Assembly: GCA_017985015.1 (NCBI GenBank)
Contig: JAGNYI010000008.1
Coordinates: 27,041-91,040 of the forward strand
Origin: Giesbergeria sp.
GTDB taxonomy: Bacteria > Pseudomonadota > Gammaproteobacteria > Burkholderiales > Burkholderiaceae_C
DNA: 64,000 nucleotides
Reading direction: 5' to 3'
Positions within the stretch are counted from its first letter, which is position 1. The number at the start of each line of letters is the position of its first letter. Made by a program: the position numbers and the translations under genes. The notes under the pieces were generated by a model. It was not told where the DNA came from. It saw only the letters and a list, made by a program, of their open reading frames with translations, and did no database searches. Positions 41,301-48,584 of this stretch are shown here, one piece after another.

Positions 41301-41696
41301 GCGCACCTGAGCGTGCCGTTCTTTGCCGTGGTCCTGCGCAAGGGCTACGGTCTGGGCGCGCAGGCCATGACGGCAGGGGGCTTTGACACACCCATCTTCA
41401 CGCTCTCCTGGCCCACCGGCGAGTTCGGCCCCATGGGCCTCGAAGGCGCGGTGCGCCTGGGCTTCAGCAAGGAACTAGAAGCGGCTGCACCGGGCGCCGA
41501 ACGCGACGCCCTGTTCGCGAAGCTGGTCGCCCAACAGTACGCCAATGGTGATGCGATCCACATGGCCCAGGGCCTGGAGATCGACGCCGTCATTGACCCC
41601 ATGGAAACGCGCGATTGGCTGGTGCGCGGGCTCGAATCTGCGGCGGCGAAGCCACCTGCGCTCAGTGCCAGCAGCCGTTTCGTGGACCCTTGGTAA
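38394..41696 (+). CDS. Single-chain biotin-dependent acyl-CoA carboxylase (BC-BCCP-CT fusion)
   Basis: 1100 residues. Biotin carboxylase at about 1-450 (KVLVANRGEIALRL, VHPGYGFLSE, KAIGGGGGRGMRAV, FIEANPRLQVEH). Biotinyl domain at about 495-570 with the acceptor Lys529 in EAMKMEH. Carboxyltransferase at about 600-1090 (TQGAWNHQKTDRM, GRCFAGNAALLGCSD, MVGPDIEAQAQVRH, RKGYGLGAQAMTAGG). This order in one chain is that of the long-chain acyl-CoA carboxylases (LCC) described from Mycobacterium and Rhodopseudomonas, distinct from two-subunit ACC/PCC/MCC. It carboxylates the alpha or gamma carbon of an acyl-CoA; specificity is unknown. Cotranscription with the ligase is near certain. Confidence 0.9.
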   Translation: MFKKVLVANRGEIALRLVRALYDLNVPSVAVFAQDDAQAPHVRAADEAAALDATGPGAYLDGARLIAIARQTGCDAVHPGYGFLSERADFARACAEAGLTFIGPDAAHLALFGDKAAARTLAERCGVPLMPGSAGAVTLEEAQAFFAAQNGAGVMVKAIGGGGGRGMRAVLQAADLPEAYARCVSEARAAFGVEGVYVERLMLHARHIEIQILGDGKAVMSLGERECSLQRRFQKLVEIAPSPSLSEKLRHEITQAALAMARDVGYRSLGTFEFLVDEGSSELPWVFIEANPRLQVEHTVTEEVTGLDLVQLQVAVAAGRSLSSLGLDPQAPPASTGYAIQLRINAETLGADGQARPGTGMLAQFDLPSGPGVRVDTHGYAGATPSPHYDTLLAKLVVSSRSPVFADAARRARRALDECRITGVPTNLALLQAIVSRKEFDTQAVHTRFVEEHLPALVGEAQQVEQQRAQRHPTSATQGAAAAPQPDAQVAEGLLAVRAPMPAKLVQIDVAVGNVVPQGAQLAVLEAMKMEHVLLAQSAGKVLEVRCEVGSYLTEAAVVLVLEPMEAADQATREETLADLDTIRADLQKTRDRHAWLLDDNRAAAVSKRHARGGRSARENIAHLCDGGSFIEYGALAIAAQTRRRSLPDLIANTPADGMVTGIGTVNAGLFGKEKSRCVVMAYDYMVLAGTQGAWNHQKTDRMLALALQLNLPVVLFAEGGGGRPGDIDKPIVAGLNNHTFRQFAALSGKVPVVGIVHGRCFAGNAALLGCSDVVIATEASNIGMSGPAMIEGGGLGTYTPEQIGPSDVQSRNGVIDILVKDEAEAVVAAQKYLSYFQGPAAQWECADQRLLRHAVPENRLRVYDIRALMHTLVDTDSLLELRRGYGAGIVTALARVQGRAVGIMANNPTHLGGAIDVDAADKSARFMQLCEAHGLPIVSLTDTPGFMVGPDIEAQAQVRHVCRMFVVAAHLSVPFFAVVLRKGYGLGAQAMTAGGFDTPIFTLSWPTGEFGPMGLEGAVRLGFSKELEAAAPGAERDALFAKLVAQQYANGDAIHMAQGLEIDAVIDPMETRDWLVRGLESAAAKPPALSASSRFVDPW

Positions 41697-41779
41697 GCCC
41701 TTCGCGGCGCAATGTGCACCATTTCGCCCGCCTTCGCGTAGCATCGCGGCCACCAAATCAATCCGGGGGGAAACCAGGC

Positions 41780-43081
41780 ATGTCCATGTTCAACTGGCAA
41801 GAGAAAAGCGCCGCCGTACTCGCCAGCGGCGGCGTCATTGGCCCACACGAGCGCCTGCCCTGGCCGCAGACCGGGGCCATGGGCGTGCAGCACGTGATTG
41901 CCATGTTTGGCTCCACGGTGCTCGCGCCCATCCTGATGGGGTTTGACCCCAACCTGGCCATTCTGATGAGCGGCATCGGCACGCTCATCTTCTTCATCAT
42001 TACCGGCGGCAAGGTGCCCAGCTACCTGGGTTCGAGCTTTGCCTTCATCGGCGTGGTGATCGCCGCCACGGCCTACGCGGGCAAAGGGCCCAACGCCAAC
42101 ATCGGTCTGGCGCTGGGCGGCATCATTGCCTGCGGGGCGGTGTACACGCTCATCGGTTTTGTGGTGCAGGCGGTGGGCACCGGCTGGATTGAACGCTTCA
42201 TGCCGCCCGTGGTCACGGGCGCGGTGGTGGCGGTGATCGGGCTCAACCTGGCCGGCATTCCCATCAAGAACATGGCGGCCAGCAATTTCGACAGTTGGAT
42301 GCAGGCGCTGACCTTCCTGAGCGTGGGTCTGGTGGCGGTGTTTACGCGCGGCATGGTGCAGCGCCTCTTGATTCTGGTGGGCCTGGTGCTGGCCAGCGTG
42401 ATCTACGCCGTGCTCACCAACGGCCTGGGCCTGGGCAAGCCGCTGGACCTGTCGGGCGTGATGAACGCCGCCTGGGTGGGCATGCCGCAATTCGCCAAGC
42501 CGATTTTCGACGCCAACGCCATGCTGCTGATCGTGCCGGTGGTCATCATTCTGGTGGCGGAAAACCTGGGCCATATCAAGGCCGTCACCGCCATGACGGG
42601 CAAGAACCTTGACCAGTACATGGGCCGCGCCTTCATTGGCGATGGCATTGCCACCATGGTCAGCGGCGCAGCGGGCGGCACGGGTGTGACCACCTATGCA
42701 GAGAACATTGGCGTCATGGCGGCCACCAAGATTTATTCGACTGCCGTGTTTTTCGTCGCTGCGCTCATTGCCGTGCTGCTGGGTTTTTCACCCAAATTCG
42801 GCGCCGTCATTCAGGCGATTCCGCTGCCGGTGATGGGCGGGGTGTCCATCGTCGTCTTCGGCCTGATTGCAGTGGCGGGCGCGAAGATCTGGGTGGACAA
42901 CAAGGTCGATTTCTCGCAGAACAAGAACCTGATCGTCGCCGCCATCACGCTCATCCTGGGCACGGGCGACTTCACGCTCAAATTTGGCCAGTTTGCGCTG
43001 GGCGGCATCGGCACTGCCACCTTTGGTGCCATCGTGCTGTACGCCCTGCTCAACCGCGGCGAGCCCTCGCAAGCCGCCTGA
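41780..43081 (+). CDS. NCS2-family uracil/xanthine-type permease
   Basis: 433 residues, about 14 membrane helices. The ATG at 41780 follows a GGGGGG ribosome binding site. NCS2 motifs: GAMGVQHVIAMFGSTVLAP, SYLGSSFAFIGVVIA and GVTTYAENIGVMAATKIYS (the Glu of the substrate site, as in UraA). It is most like proton-coupled uracil permeases. It lies 83 bp after the carboxylase gene; no pyrimidine gene is nearby, so transport of another compound in this operon cannot be excluded. Confidence 0.9.
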   Translation: MSMFNWQEKSAAVLASGGVIGPHERLPWPQTGAMGVQHVIAMFGSTVLAPILMGFDPNLAILMSGIGTLIFFIITGGKVPSYLGSSFAFIGVVIAATAYAGKGPNANIGLALGGIIACGAVYTLIGFVVQAVGTGWIERFMPPVVTGAVVAVIGLNLAGIPIKNMAASNFDSWMQALTFLSVGLVAVFTRGMVQRLLILVGLVLASVIYAVLTNGLGLGKPLDLSGVMNAAWVGMPQFAKPIFDANAMLLIVPVVIILVAENLGHIKAVTAMTGKNLDQYMGRAFIGDGIATMVSGAAGGTGVTTYAENIGVMAATKIYSTAVFFVAALIAVLLGFSPKFGAVIQAIPLPVMGGVSIVVFGLIAVAGAKIWVDNKVDFSQNKNLIVAAITLILGTGDFTLKFGQFALGGIGTATFGAIVLYALLNRGEPSQAA

Positions 43082-43113
43082 ACACCCACCACCAACTACC
43101 CACTGAAGCTGCC

Positions 43114-43536
43114 ATGTCGATCTGGAAGAAGCCCATCACACTCGAAGAATGCAAGCGCACGAGCGAGAACACCGCCACTTCCCACCTGGGCATCGAATTC
43201 ACCGAAGTCGGCGACGACTACCTGGTGGGCCGCGTGCCCGTGGACGAGCGCACGCGCCAGCCCTTTGGCCTGCTGCACGGCGGCGTGAGCGTGGTACTGG
43301 CCGAGACCCTGGGCTCGATCGGCGCCTTCTATGCCAGCCCCGAAGGCCACCGCGGTGTGGGCCTGGACATCAACGCCAACCACCTGCGCGCCGCCACCAG
43401 CGGCTGGGTGACGGGCACGGCGCGCCCGGTGCACATCGGCCGCACCACACAAGTGTGGGCGATTGAAATGGTGAACGAGGCAGGTGAGCTGACCTGCGTC
43501 TCGCGGATCACGATGGCGATGCTGGCGCCGCGCTAA
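43114..43536 (+). CDS. Hotdog-fold thioesterase (PaaI/YdiI type)
   Basis: 140 residues, one hotdog domain. The signature GLLHGGVSVVLAETLGSIGA contains the catalytic Glu of the 4-hydroxybenzoyl-CoA thioesterase AR-type/EntH-YdiI group. It hydrolyses acyl- or aryl-CoA esters in the cytoplasm. It is last in the ligase-carboxylase-permease run, which suggests release of a free acid from the CoA ester or a proofreading role. Confidence 0.9.
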   Translation: MSIWKKPITLEECKRTSENTATSHLGIEFTEVGDDYLVGRVPVDERTRQPFGLLHGGVSVVLAETLGSIGAFYASPEGHRGVGLDINANHLRAATSGWVTGTARPVHIGRTTQVWAIEMVNEAGELTCVSRITMAMLAPR

Positions 43537-43550
43537 ATTTCTGGCTTTAT

Positions 43551-43604
43551 AGGGCTCTAGCGCTTGCGTGACAACCGCTATTAGCTATTGATTAAATAGC
43601 AATC
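43551..43604 (-). repeat. Dispersed REP-like repeat, copy 5 (inverted)
   Basis: AGGGCTCTAGCGCTTGCGTG, then GCTATTAGCTATTGATTAAA and AGCAATC. It sits between two convergent genes, with the left hairpin arm diverged. Confidence 0.65.
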
Positions 43605-43608
43605 AGGT

Positions 43609-44184
43609 TCAGGCCGCATCGTCTGCTTCGCTGCGCGCCAGGCGCTCGCTCTTCCAATACACCTCGTCTCCGCCATCCAGGCGGTTGAGCGCGCGCGAGA
43701 GCACGAATAGCAGATCCGAGAGGCGGTTGAGGTACTGGCGGGGCGCCGGACGCATGCGCTCGGTCTCCTGCAGCGCCACCACGGCGCGTTCAGCGCGCCG
43801 CGCCACGGTGCGGCAGACATGCGCCTGGGCCGCTGCGCGCGTGCCGGCCGGGAGGATGAATTCTTGCAGCCGCGGCAAATCGGCGTTGTACCGCACCAGC
43901 GCATTGTCGAGCTGCAAAAGCGCATCGTCCTTGAGCACCTCGTAGCCCGGCATGCACAGCTCGCCGCCCAGGTTGAAGAGCTGGTGCTGGATGTCGATGA
44001 GCAGCTCTCGCATGTCTGCAGGCAGCGCCTCGCACAGCAGCAGGCCGATATGCGAATTGAGCTCGTCCACGTCGCCCATGGCGTGCGGGCGGCCGCTGCT
44101 TTTGGACACGCGGGTGTTATCGCCCAGACCGGTGCTGCCGTCGTCGCCGGTGCGCGTGGCAATTTGTGTAAGTCGTTTTCCCAT
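43609..44184 (-). CDS. Cob(I)alamin adenosyltransferase, PduO type
   Basis: 191 residues from the ATG at 44184. PduO/MMAB signatures: TRTGDDGSTGLGDNTRVSKS (ATP-binding N-terminus), PHAMGDVDELNSHIGLLL, then YLNRLSDLLFVLSRALNR. It transfers the 5'-deoxyadenosyl group of ATP to cob(I)alamin, making coenzyme B12. No cobalamin biosynthesis gene is adjacent, and no B12 riboswitch is apparent upstream. Confidence 0.93.
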   Translation of the reverse strand: MGKRLTQIATRTGDDGSTGLGDNTRVSKSSGRPHAMGDVDELNSHIGLLLCEALPADMRELLIDIQHQLFNLGGELCMPGYEVLKDDALLQLDNALVRYNADLPRLQEFILPAGTRAAAQAHVCRTVARRAERAVVALQETERMRPAPRQYLNRLSDLLFVLSRALNRLDGGDEVYWKSERLARSEADDAA

Positions 44185-44324
44185 CAGGCGTTCTCCATCA
44201 GTCCGCGACAAGGTTACATCACGCGCCCAATTGTGCGTTGGGGAAACGGGAAGCAATATCGCTGGGCGCTTGCGACGATAGCTGCTGCAATGCAGTCCTC
44301 TTCGATACATGCAAAGGAAAACCC

Positions 44325-44831
44325 ATGCGCACCAGCGCTCGCAAACACCACTATTTTGATGCCCGCAGCGTGCTGCTCTTTGCAGCACTCAGCCTGGGTG
44401 GAGGTGCCGCAATCCATGCCCACGCCGCCGACGGTCAACCCGGCACGTCACTTCCAGGCCCCTCGCAACGGATCCCGCCGGCACCGGTACAGCTCACTCC
44501 ACCGGCCGCCACCAACCCCGCCAACAGCCCCCCTGCCAGCGCCCAACCAAACACGCCCCCGTCCTTGCCGATGTCGCCGGCGTTTGGGCCGAACCGCGCC
44601 GCGGCCGGTACGGACGAGGCGACCCACCCCGACAAGCGCCCCGAAATCACCGCCACCATGCCCACGGGCGTGCGCACTGCGTTTGACCGGGCCGACACCA
44701 ACAAGGACGCCCAGCTGAGCTCCAAGGAAGTGCAGAAGCTCCCTGCCATGAGCGCACGTTTCCAGCACCTTGACACCAACCACGACGGCATGCTCTCGCG
44801 CCAGGAGTTCGACGCCGGCGCGCGCCTCTGA
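44325..44831 (+). CDS. Exported EF-hand protein with Pro-rich linker
   Basis: 168 residues from the ATG at 44325 (AAAGGAAA upstream). A signal peptide ends near AHA-ADG. A Pro/Ala/Ser-rich linker spans about 40-95. Two EF-hand-like calcium loops follow: DRADTNKDAQLSSKE and DTNHDGMLSRQE. It probably binds Ca2+ in the periplasm. Function otherwise unknown. It ends 52 bp before the FAD-dehydrogenase gene. Confidence 0.85.
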   Translation: MRTSARKHHYFDARSVLLFAALSLGGGAAIHAHAADGQPGTSLPGPSQRIPPAPVQLTPPAATNPANSPPASAQPNTPPSLPMSPAFGPNRAAAGTDEATHPDKRPEITATMPTGVRTAFDRADTNKDAQLSSKEVQKLPAMSARFQHLDTNHDGMLSRQEFDAGARL

Positions 44832-44883
44832 CACACCGGGCGGCTGGCGGTACCATGGTCTCCAGTGCCATCGGAGACCTGCC

Positions 44884-46308
44884 ATGAACGCCCCCACCGC
44901 CACCGCCCACCTCTTGCCTGGAATTGCCCTGCGCCCGGTGCCGCAGGCACTGCTGGACGCGCTGGCCAAGCGCTTTGGCGCGCAGTGCAGCACCGCGCAG
45001 GCCGTGTGCGAACAACACGGCAGAGATGAAGGCTCGCTGCAGGCGCCGCCCCCGTCGGCCGTGGTGTTTGCGCAGAGCACGCGGGACGTACAGGACGCCG
45101 TGCGCCTGGCCAGCGAGCACGCCGTGCCCGTCATCGCCTATGGCGCCGGCTCATCGCTCGAAGGCCATTTGCTGGCGGTGCAGGGTGGCATCAGCATCGA
45201 CGTGAACCGCATGAACCAGGTGCTGTCCATCGATGCCGACGATCTGACGGTGACGGTGCAACCGGGCATCACCCGCAAGCAGCTCAACGAGGCGGTGAAG
45301 GACACCGGCCTGTTCTTCCCCATCGACCCAGGCGCCGACGCCAGCATTGGCGGCATGGCCGCCACCCGCGCCAGCGGCACCAACGCCGTGCGCTACGGCA
45401 CCATGCGCGAAAACGTGCTGGCCCTCGAAGTGGTGCTGGCCAGTGGCGAAGCCATCCGCACCGGCACGCGGGCCAAGAAGAGTGCCGCCGGCTACGACCT
45501 GACGCGCCTGATGGTGGGCAGCGAAGGCACGCTGGGCGTCCTCACCGAAGTGACGGTGCGCCTGTACCCCCTGCCCGAGGCGGTGAGCGCCGCCATCTGC
45601 TCGTTCCCCAGCATCGAGGCCGCAGTGCGCACCACCATCCAGACCATCCAGCTCGGCGTGCCGATTGCACGCTGCGAGCTGATCGACGCGCACAGCGTGC
45701 GCATGGTCAATGCCCACAGCAAGCTCGGTTTGCGCGAAGAACCCATGTTGTTGATGGAGTTCCACGGCTCGCCCGCCAGCGTGCGCGAGCAGGCCGAGAC
45801 GGTGCAGGAAATCGCCAGCGAATTTGGCGGCAACGCCTTTGAATGGGCCAGCACGCCCGAAGAACGCACCCGCCTGTGGGCAGCGCGGCACAACGCCTAC
45901 TTTGCCGCCGTGCAAAGCCGCCCCGGCTGCCGCGCCATTTCCACCGACACCTGCGTGCCCATTTCCCGCCTGGCCGACTGCCTGCTCGATTCGGTGCAGG
46001 AGGCCGAGGCCAGCGGCATTCCCTACTTCCTCGTCGGCCATGTGGGCGACGGCAACTTCCACTTTGGCTACCTGATCGACCCCGCGAGCCCCACCGAACG
46101 CGGCCAGGCCGAGCAACTCAACCACCGGCTCGTCGCACGGGCCCTGCAGCTCGGCGGCACCTGCACCGGCGAGCACGGCGTGGGCATCCACAAGATGGGG
46201 TTTTTGCGCGAGGAGGCGGGCGAGGGAGCGGTGGGCGTGATGCGGGCGATCAAGCAGGCGCTCGACCCGAAGAACATTCTGAATCCGGGGAAGATTTTTG
46301 CGCTGTAG
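44884..46308 (+). CDS. FAD-linked D-2-hydroxyacid dehydrogenase (D-lactate/glycolate oxidase type)
   Basis: 474 residues. FAD-binding PCMH domain with VPVIAYGAGSSLEGHLLAVQ, PGADASIGGMAATRASGTNA and RLMVGSEGTLGVLTEVTV. C-terminal cap with VGHVGDGNFHFGYL (metal-binding His) and TGEHGVGIHKM. It oxidises a D-2-hydroxy acid, typically D-lactate, passing electrons to cytochrome c or quinone. No Fe-S partner (GlcF) is adjacent, which favours the single-subunit D-lactate dehydrogenase (cytochrome) group. Confidence 0.9.
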   Translation: MNAPTATAHLLPGIALRPVPQALLDALAKRFGAQCSTAQAVCEQHGRDEGSLQAPPPSAVVFAQSTRDVQDAVRLASEHAVPVIAYGAGSSLEGHLLAVQGGISIDVNRMNQVLSIDADDLTVTVQPGITRKQLNEAVKDTGLFFPIDPGADASIGGMAATRASGTNAVRYGTMRENVLALEVVLASGEAIRTGTRAKKSAAGYDLTRLMVGSEGTLGVLTEVTVRLYPLPEAVSAAICSFPSIEAAVRTTIQTIQLGVPIARCELIDAHSVRMVNAHSKLGLREEPMLLMEFHGSPASVREQAETVQEIASEFGGNAFEWASTPEERTRLWAARHNAYFAAVQSRPGCRAISTDTCVPISRLADCLLDSVQEAEASGIPYFLVGHVGDGNFHFGYLIDPASPTERGQAEQLNHRLVARALQLGGTCTGEHGVGIHKMGFLREEAGEGAVGVMRAIKQALDPKNILNPGKIFAL

Positions 46309-46338
46309 GTGGACTCAGCGGTTTGTCGGTGTCGGGAC

Positions 46339-47091
46339 TTAAGCGTCCTGCGCCATTCGCGCCAGCGCCGCCAGTGCCGCCGTCTCGGCGCGCAGCACGC
46401 GCCGGCCCAGGCTGACCGGCAGAAAGCCCTGCGCCAGCGCCGCGTCTTCTTCGGCGGGGCTGAGGCCCCCTTCAGGGCCTGAGAGAAAAACCGCCGGAGC
46501 AGCAGCTCCCTGGAAGTTGCCGATCGGCACGCTGGCGCTGTGCAGCGACAGCAGCAGGCGCTGCATCGGCGCAGCCTTCGCGTTCGCCTCCAGCCACCCC
46601 GCCAGATCCACCGCCGCAGCCACCACCGGCACCCGGTTGCGCCCGCACTGCTCGCAGGCGGCGATGGCGATAGCCTGCCAGTGCGCGCGTTTCTTGTCGG
46701 CGCGCTCCCCTTTGAGCTTGAGCACGCTGCGCTCGGCCAAGAGCGGGGTGATGCTGGCGGCGCCCAGTTCGGTGGCCTTTTCCACCAGCCAGTCCATGCG
46801 CTCGTTGGCGGTGATGCCGGCAAGCAAATGCACTTCGCGCGGCGCTTCGCGTTCGATGGCGTGGTGAGCGCCCACTTGCACGCGAACGCTACTGCGGCCC
46901 ATGTGGGTCACGCTGGCCTCGAACTCACCTGCGCCCGTGCCTGCCAAGCCGCCGTGGAACGAGCCGCCTTGAAACAGGGTGATGGCGTCGCCCGGTTGCA
47001 AACGCAGCACCTGCACATGCCGGGCGGCGCCCGCGGGCAGTTCCAACTCCAGGCCGGTGGCGAGATCTACAGGACAGTGAAAACGGGGCAT
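46339..47091 (-). CDS. rsmE: 16S rRNA m3U1498 methyltransferase RsmE
   Basis: 250 residues from the ATG at 47091. N-terminal PUA-like domain (HVQVLRLQPGDAITLFQGGS) and C-terminal SPOUT knot with ATELGAASITPLLAERS, AACEQCGRNRVP and FLSGPEGGLSPAEE. It methylates N3 of U1498 in assembled 30S subunits using SAM. It lies downstream of the sugar-kinase gene, separated by a dispersed repeat. Confidence 0.95.
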   Translation of the reverse strand: MPRFHCPVDLATGLELELPAGAARHVQVLRLQPGDAITLFQGGSFHGGLAGTGAGEFEASVTHMGRSSVRVQVGAHHAIEREAPREVHLLAGITANERMDWLVEKATELGAASITPLLAERSVLKLKGERADKKRAHWQAIAIAACEQCGRNRVPVVAAAVDLAGWLEANAKAAPMQRLLLSLHSASVPIGNFQGAAAPAVFLSGPEGGLSPAEEDAALAQGFLPVSLGRRVLRAETAALAALARMAQDA

Positions 47092-47104
47092 TTGCTTCCA
47101 AAAC

Positions 47105-47160
47105 AAGAGCTGCTTACGCTTATGCAGTAAGCGCTAGAGGCCAATTTTGCTTGAAATTTT
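47105..47160 (+). repeat. Dispersed REP-like repeat, copy 6
   Basis: AGAGCTGCTTACGCTTA-TGCAG-TAAGCGCTAGAGGCC, then AATTTTGCTTGAAATTTT. Perfect family hairpin. It lies between two genes read in the same (leftward) direction, unlike most other copies. Confidence 0.8.
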
Positions 47161-48458
47161 CACATCCGCCCGTAAGCGAAACCGACGGGCGCCGCGTCGC
47201 CCTCGATCTGGTCCACCAGCCGGGCCAGGGGCCCCAGCTCGCGATAGCGGCGGGCGGTAGCGCGGATGTAGGCGATGAAGCGCGGCGCGTCCTGCAGGTA
47301 CTTGGGTTTGCCGTCGCGCAGCGTCAGGCGGGCAAAGATGCCGGCCACTTTCAGGTGCCGCTGCAGGCCCATCCATTCCACGCTGCGGTAGAAGGCGCCA
47401 AAGTCGTCGCCCCAGCCGCTGGCACTGGCAGCGCCCAGCAGCCCTGCCTTGCGCGCCTGCTCCCAGTAGCGCACGGTGATGTCGAGCACGAAGTCTTCGT
47501 CCCAGCTGATGAAGGCGTCGCGCAGCAGGCTGGCGATGTCGTAGGTGATGGGGCCGTAGACAGCGTCCTGAAAATCGAGCACGCCCAGCGGTCCGCCGGG
47601 GTGCTGGGGAGCCATCAATCCGCCGCCGGGCCGCCCCAAGGCGGATTGCGCCCCACGGACCGGCAAAGCCGGAGCCCCTTCCCCGCCTTGGGGCAGCGAA
47701 CCACGCGCAGCGGGGAGCGTGGGGGCCATCAATCCGCCGCCGGGCCGCCCCAAGGCGGATTGCGCCCCCTCGGGGGGCAGCGAACCACGCGCAGCGGGGA
47801 GCGTGGGGGCCATCAAATTTCGCATCATGAAGTCGCGGTGTACGAACACGCTGGGCGCCGAGAGGTTCTCCTGCACGATGCGGTCAAAGGCCTGGGCCAG
47901 CACCTGCTGCTGCGCCTCGCTCAGCACCAGCTGGCGGTGCTGCGCCACGTACCAATCGGGGAACAGGGCCAGCTCGCGGCGCAGCAAAGCGTCGTTGTAG
48001 GGCGGCAGCACGCCGGGGCGCGAAGCCAGTTGCCACTGCAGCAGCGTGTCGGTGGCCTGGCGGTACCAGGCTGCGGCGCCCTGCGGATCGGCGGGGTCAA
48101 GCCGTTCGATGACGGTGTGCTGGCCGAGGTCCGAGAGCAGCAGGAAGCCGTGCGCGCGGTCCCAGTCGAACACCTGCGGGACGTGCAGGCCGGCCTGCTG
48201 CATCAGGCCTTGCACCTGCACGAACGGGGCGCAGTCTTCCTTGTCGGGCGGCGCGTCCATCACGATGTAGCTGGCCTGGAGGCCATCGATGCGCAGGTAG
48301 CGGCGAAAGCTGGCGTCGGCCGAGGCCAGGCGCAAGGTCTCGGGCCGCAGGCCGTGGGTGGGCGCCAGGGACGCGAGCCACTGGGTGCATTGCGCCTGGC
48401 GCTGTTTGTCAGCCCAGGTAACGGCGCTGTCGCCGGGTCGGTCGGAGGGGTGGCTCAT
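47160..48458 (-). CDS. amgK: AmgK-like N-acetylmuramate/N-acetylglucosamine kinase with repeat insertion
   Basis: 432 residues. N-terminal lobe ASADASFRRYLRI, catalytic H207-R-D209 and N214 (VFVHRDFMMRNLM), metal-binding LDFQDA (Asp295) and the AmgK-type YGPITYDIASLLRDAF. AmgK phosphorylates the anomeric carbon of MurNAc and GlcNAc in cell-wall recycling. Between N214 and D295 lie about 66 residues from two tandem repeat units (LMAPTLPAARGSLP...GRPGGG) that are absent from ordinary kinases of this fold, where the gap is short. All units keep frame. It is divergent from lptD, the usual amgK position, but the expected partner murU is not next to it. Activity could be altered by the loop. Confidence 0.85.
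   Translation of the reverse strand: MSHPSDRPGDSAVTWADKQRQAQCTQWLASLAPTHGLRPETLRLASADASFRRYLRIDGLQASYIVMDAPPDKEDCAPFVQVQGLMQQAGLHVPQVFDWDRAHGFLLLSDLGQHTVIERLDPADPQGAAAWYRQATDTLLQWQLASRPGVLPPYNDALLRRELALFPDWYVAQHRQLVLSEAQQQVLAQAFDRIVQENLSAPSVFVHRDFMMRNLMAPTLPAARGSLPPEGAQSALGRPGGGLMAPTLPAARGSLPQGGEGAPALPVRGAQSALGRPGGGLMAPQHPGGPLGVLDFQDAVYGPITYDIASLLRDAFISWDEDFVLDITVRYWEQARKAGLLGAASASGWGDDFGAFYRSVEWMGLQRHLKVAGIFARLTLRDGKPKYLQDAPRFIAYIRATARRYRELGPLARLVDQIEGDAAPVGFAYGRM
47611..47724. repeat. Tandem repeat unit A inside amgK (114 bp)
   Basis: Begins GCCATCAATCCGCCGCCGGG and ends before the next GCCATCAATC. It is identical to unit B except for a 30-bp longer centre, which creates an inverted repeat CCCCAAGGCGG against CCGCCTTGGGG. 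The length is a multiple of three, giving 38 residues. Confidence 0.85.
47725..47808. repeat. Tandem repeat unit B inside amgK (84 bp)
   Basis: The second unit, 84 bp or 28 residues, followed at 47809 by a third partial start (GCCATCAA). The near-identity of the units indicates recent duplication. The core GGCCGCCCCAAGGCGGATTG is of a type I recall as dispersed in Comamonadaceae genomes. Confidence 0.85.
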
Positions 48459-48584
48459 GGATAATCCGATTCTACAAACCCGGCCTCTGTGGCGCGGGTG
48501 GCTGGTGGCGCATGCCTGCGCTGCACAGCCGCGCTCCCAGGGACAGACCTCTTGCAGCCACCGTCGCCGTTTTTTCGCCCCGCC

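Noticed and set aside
38904-41306. Very long open frame on the minus strand opposite the acyl-CoA carboxylase
   Set aside because: It mirrors a gene with clear biotin carboxylase and carboxyltransferase motifs. High third-position GC removes stops on the opposite strand, and the translation is His/Gln/Arg-rich with no domain.
47611-47808. CRISPR array
   Set aside because: Only two adjacent units with no unique spacers between them, and they are read in frame inside a kinase gene.
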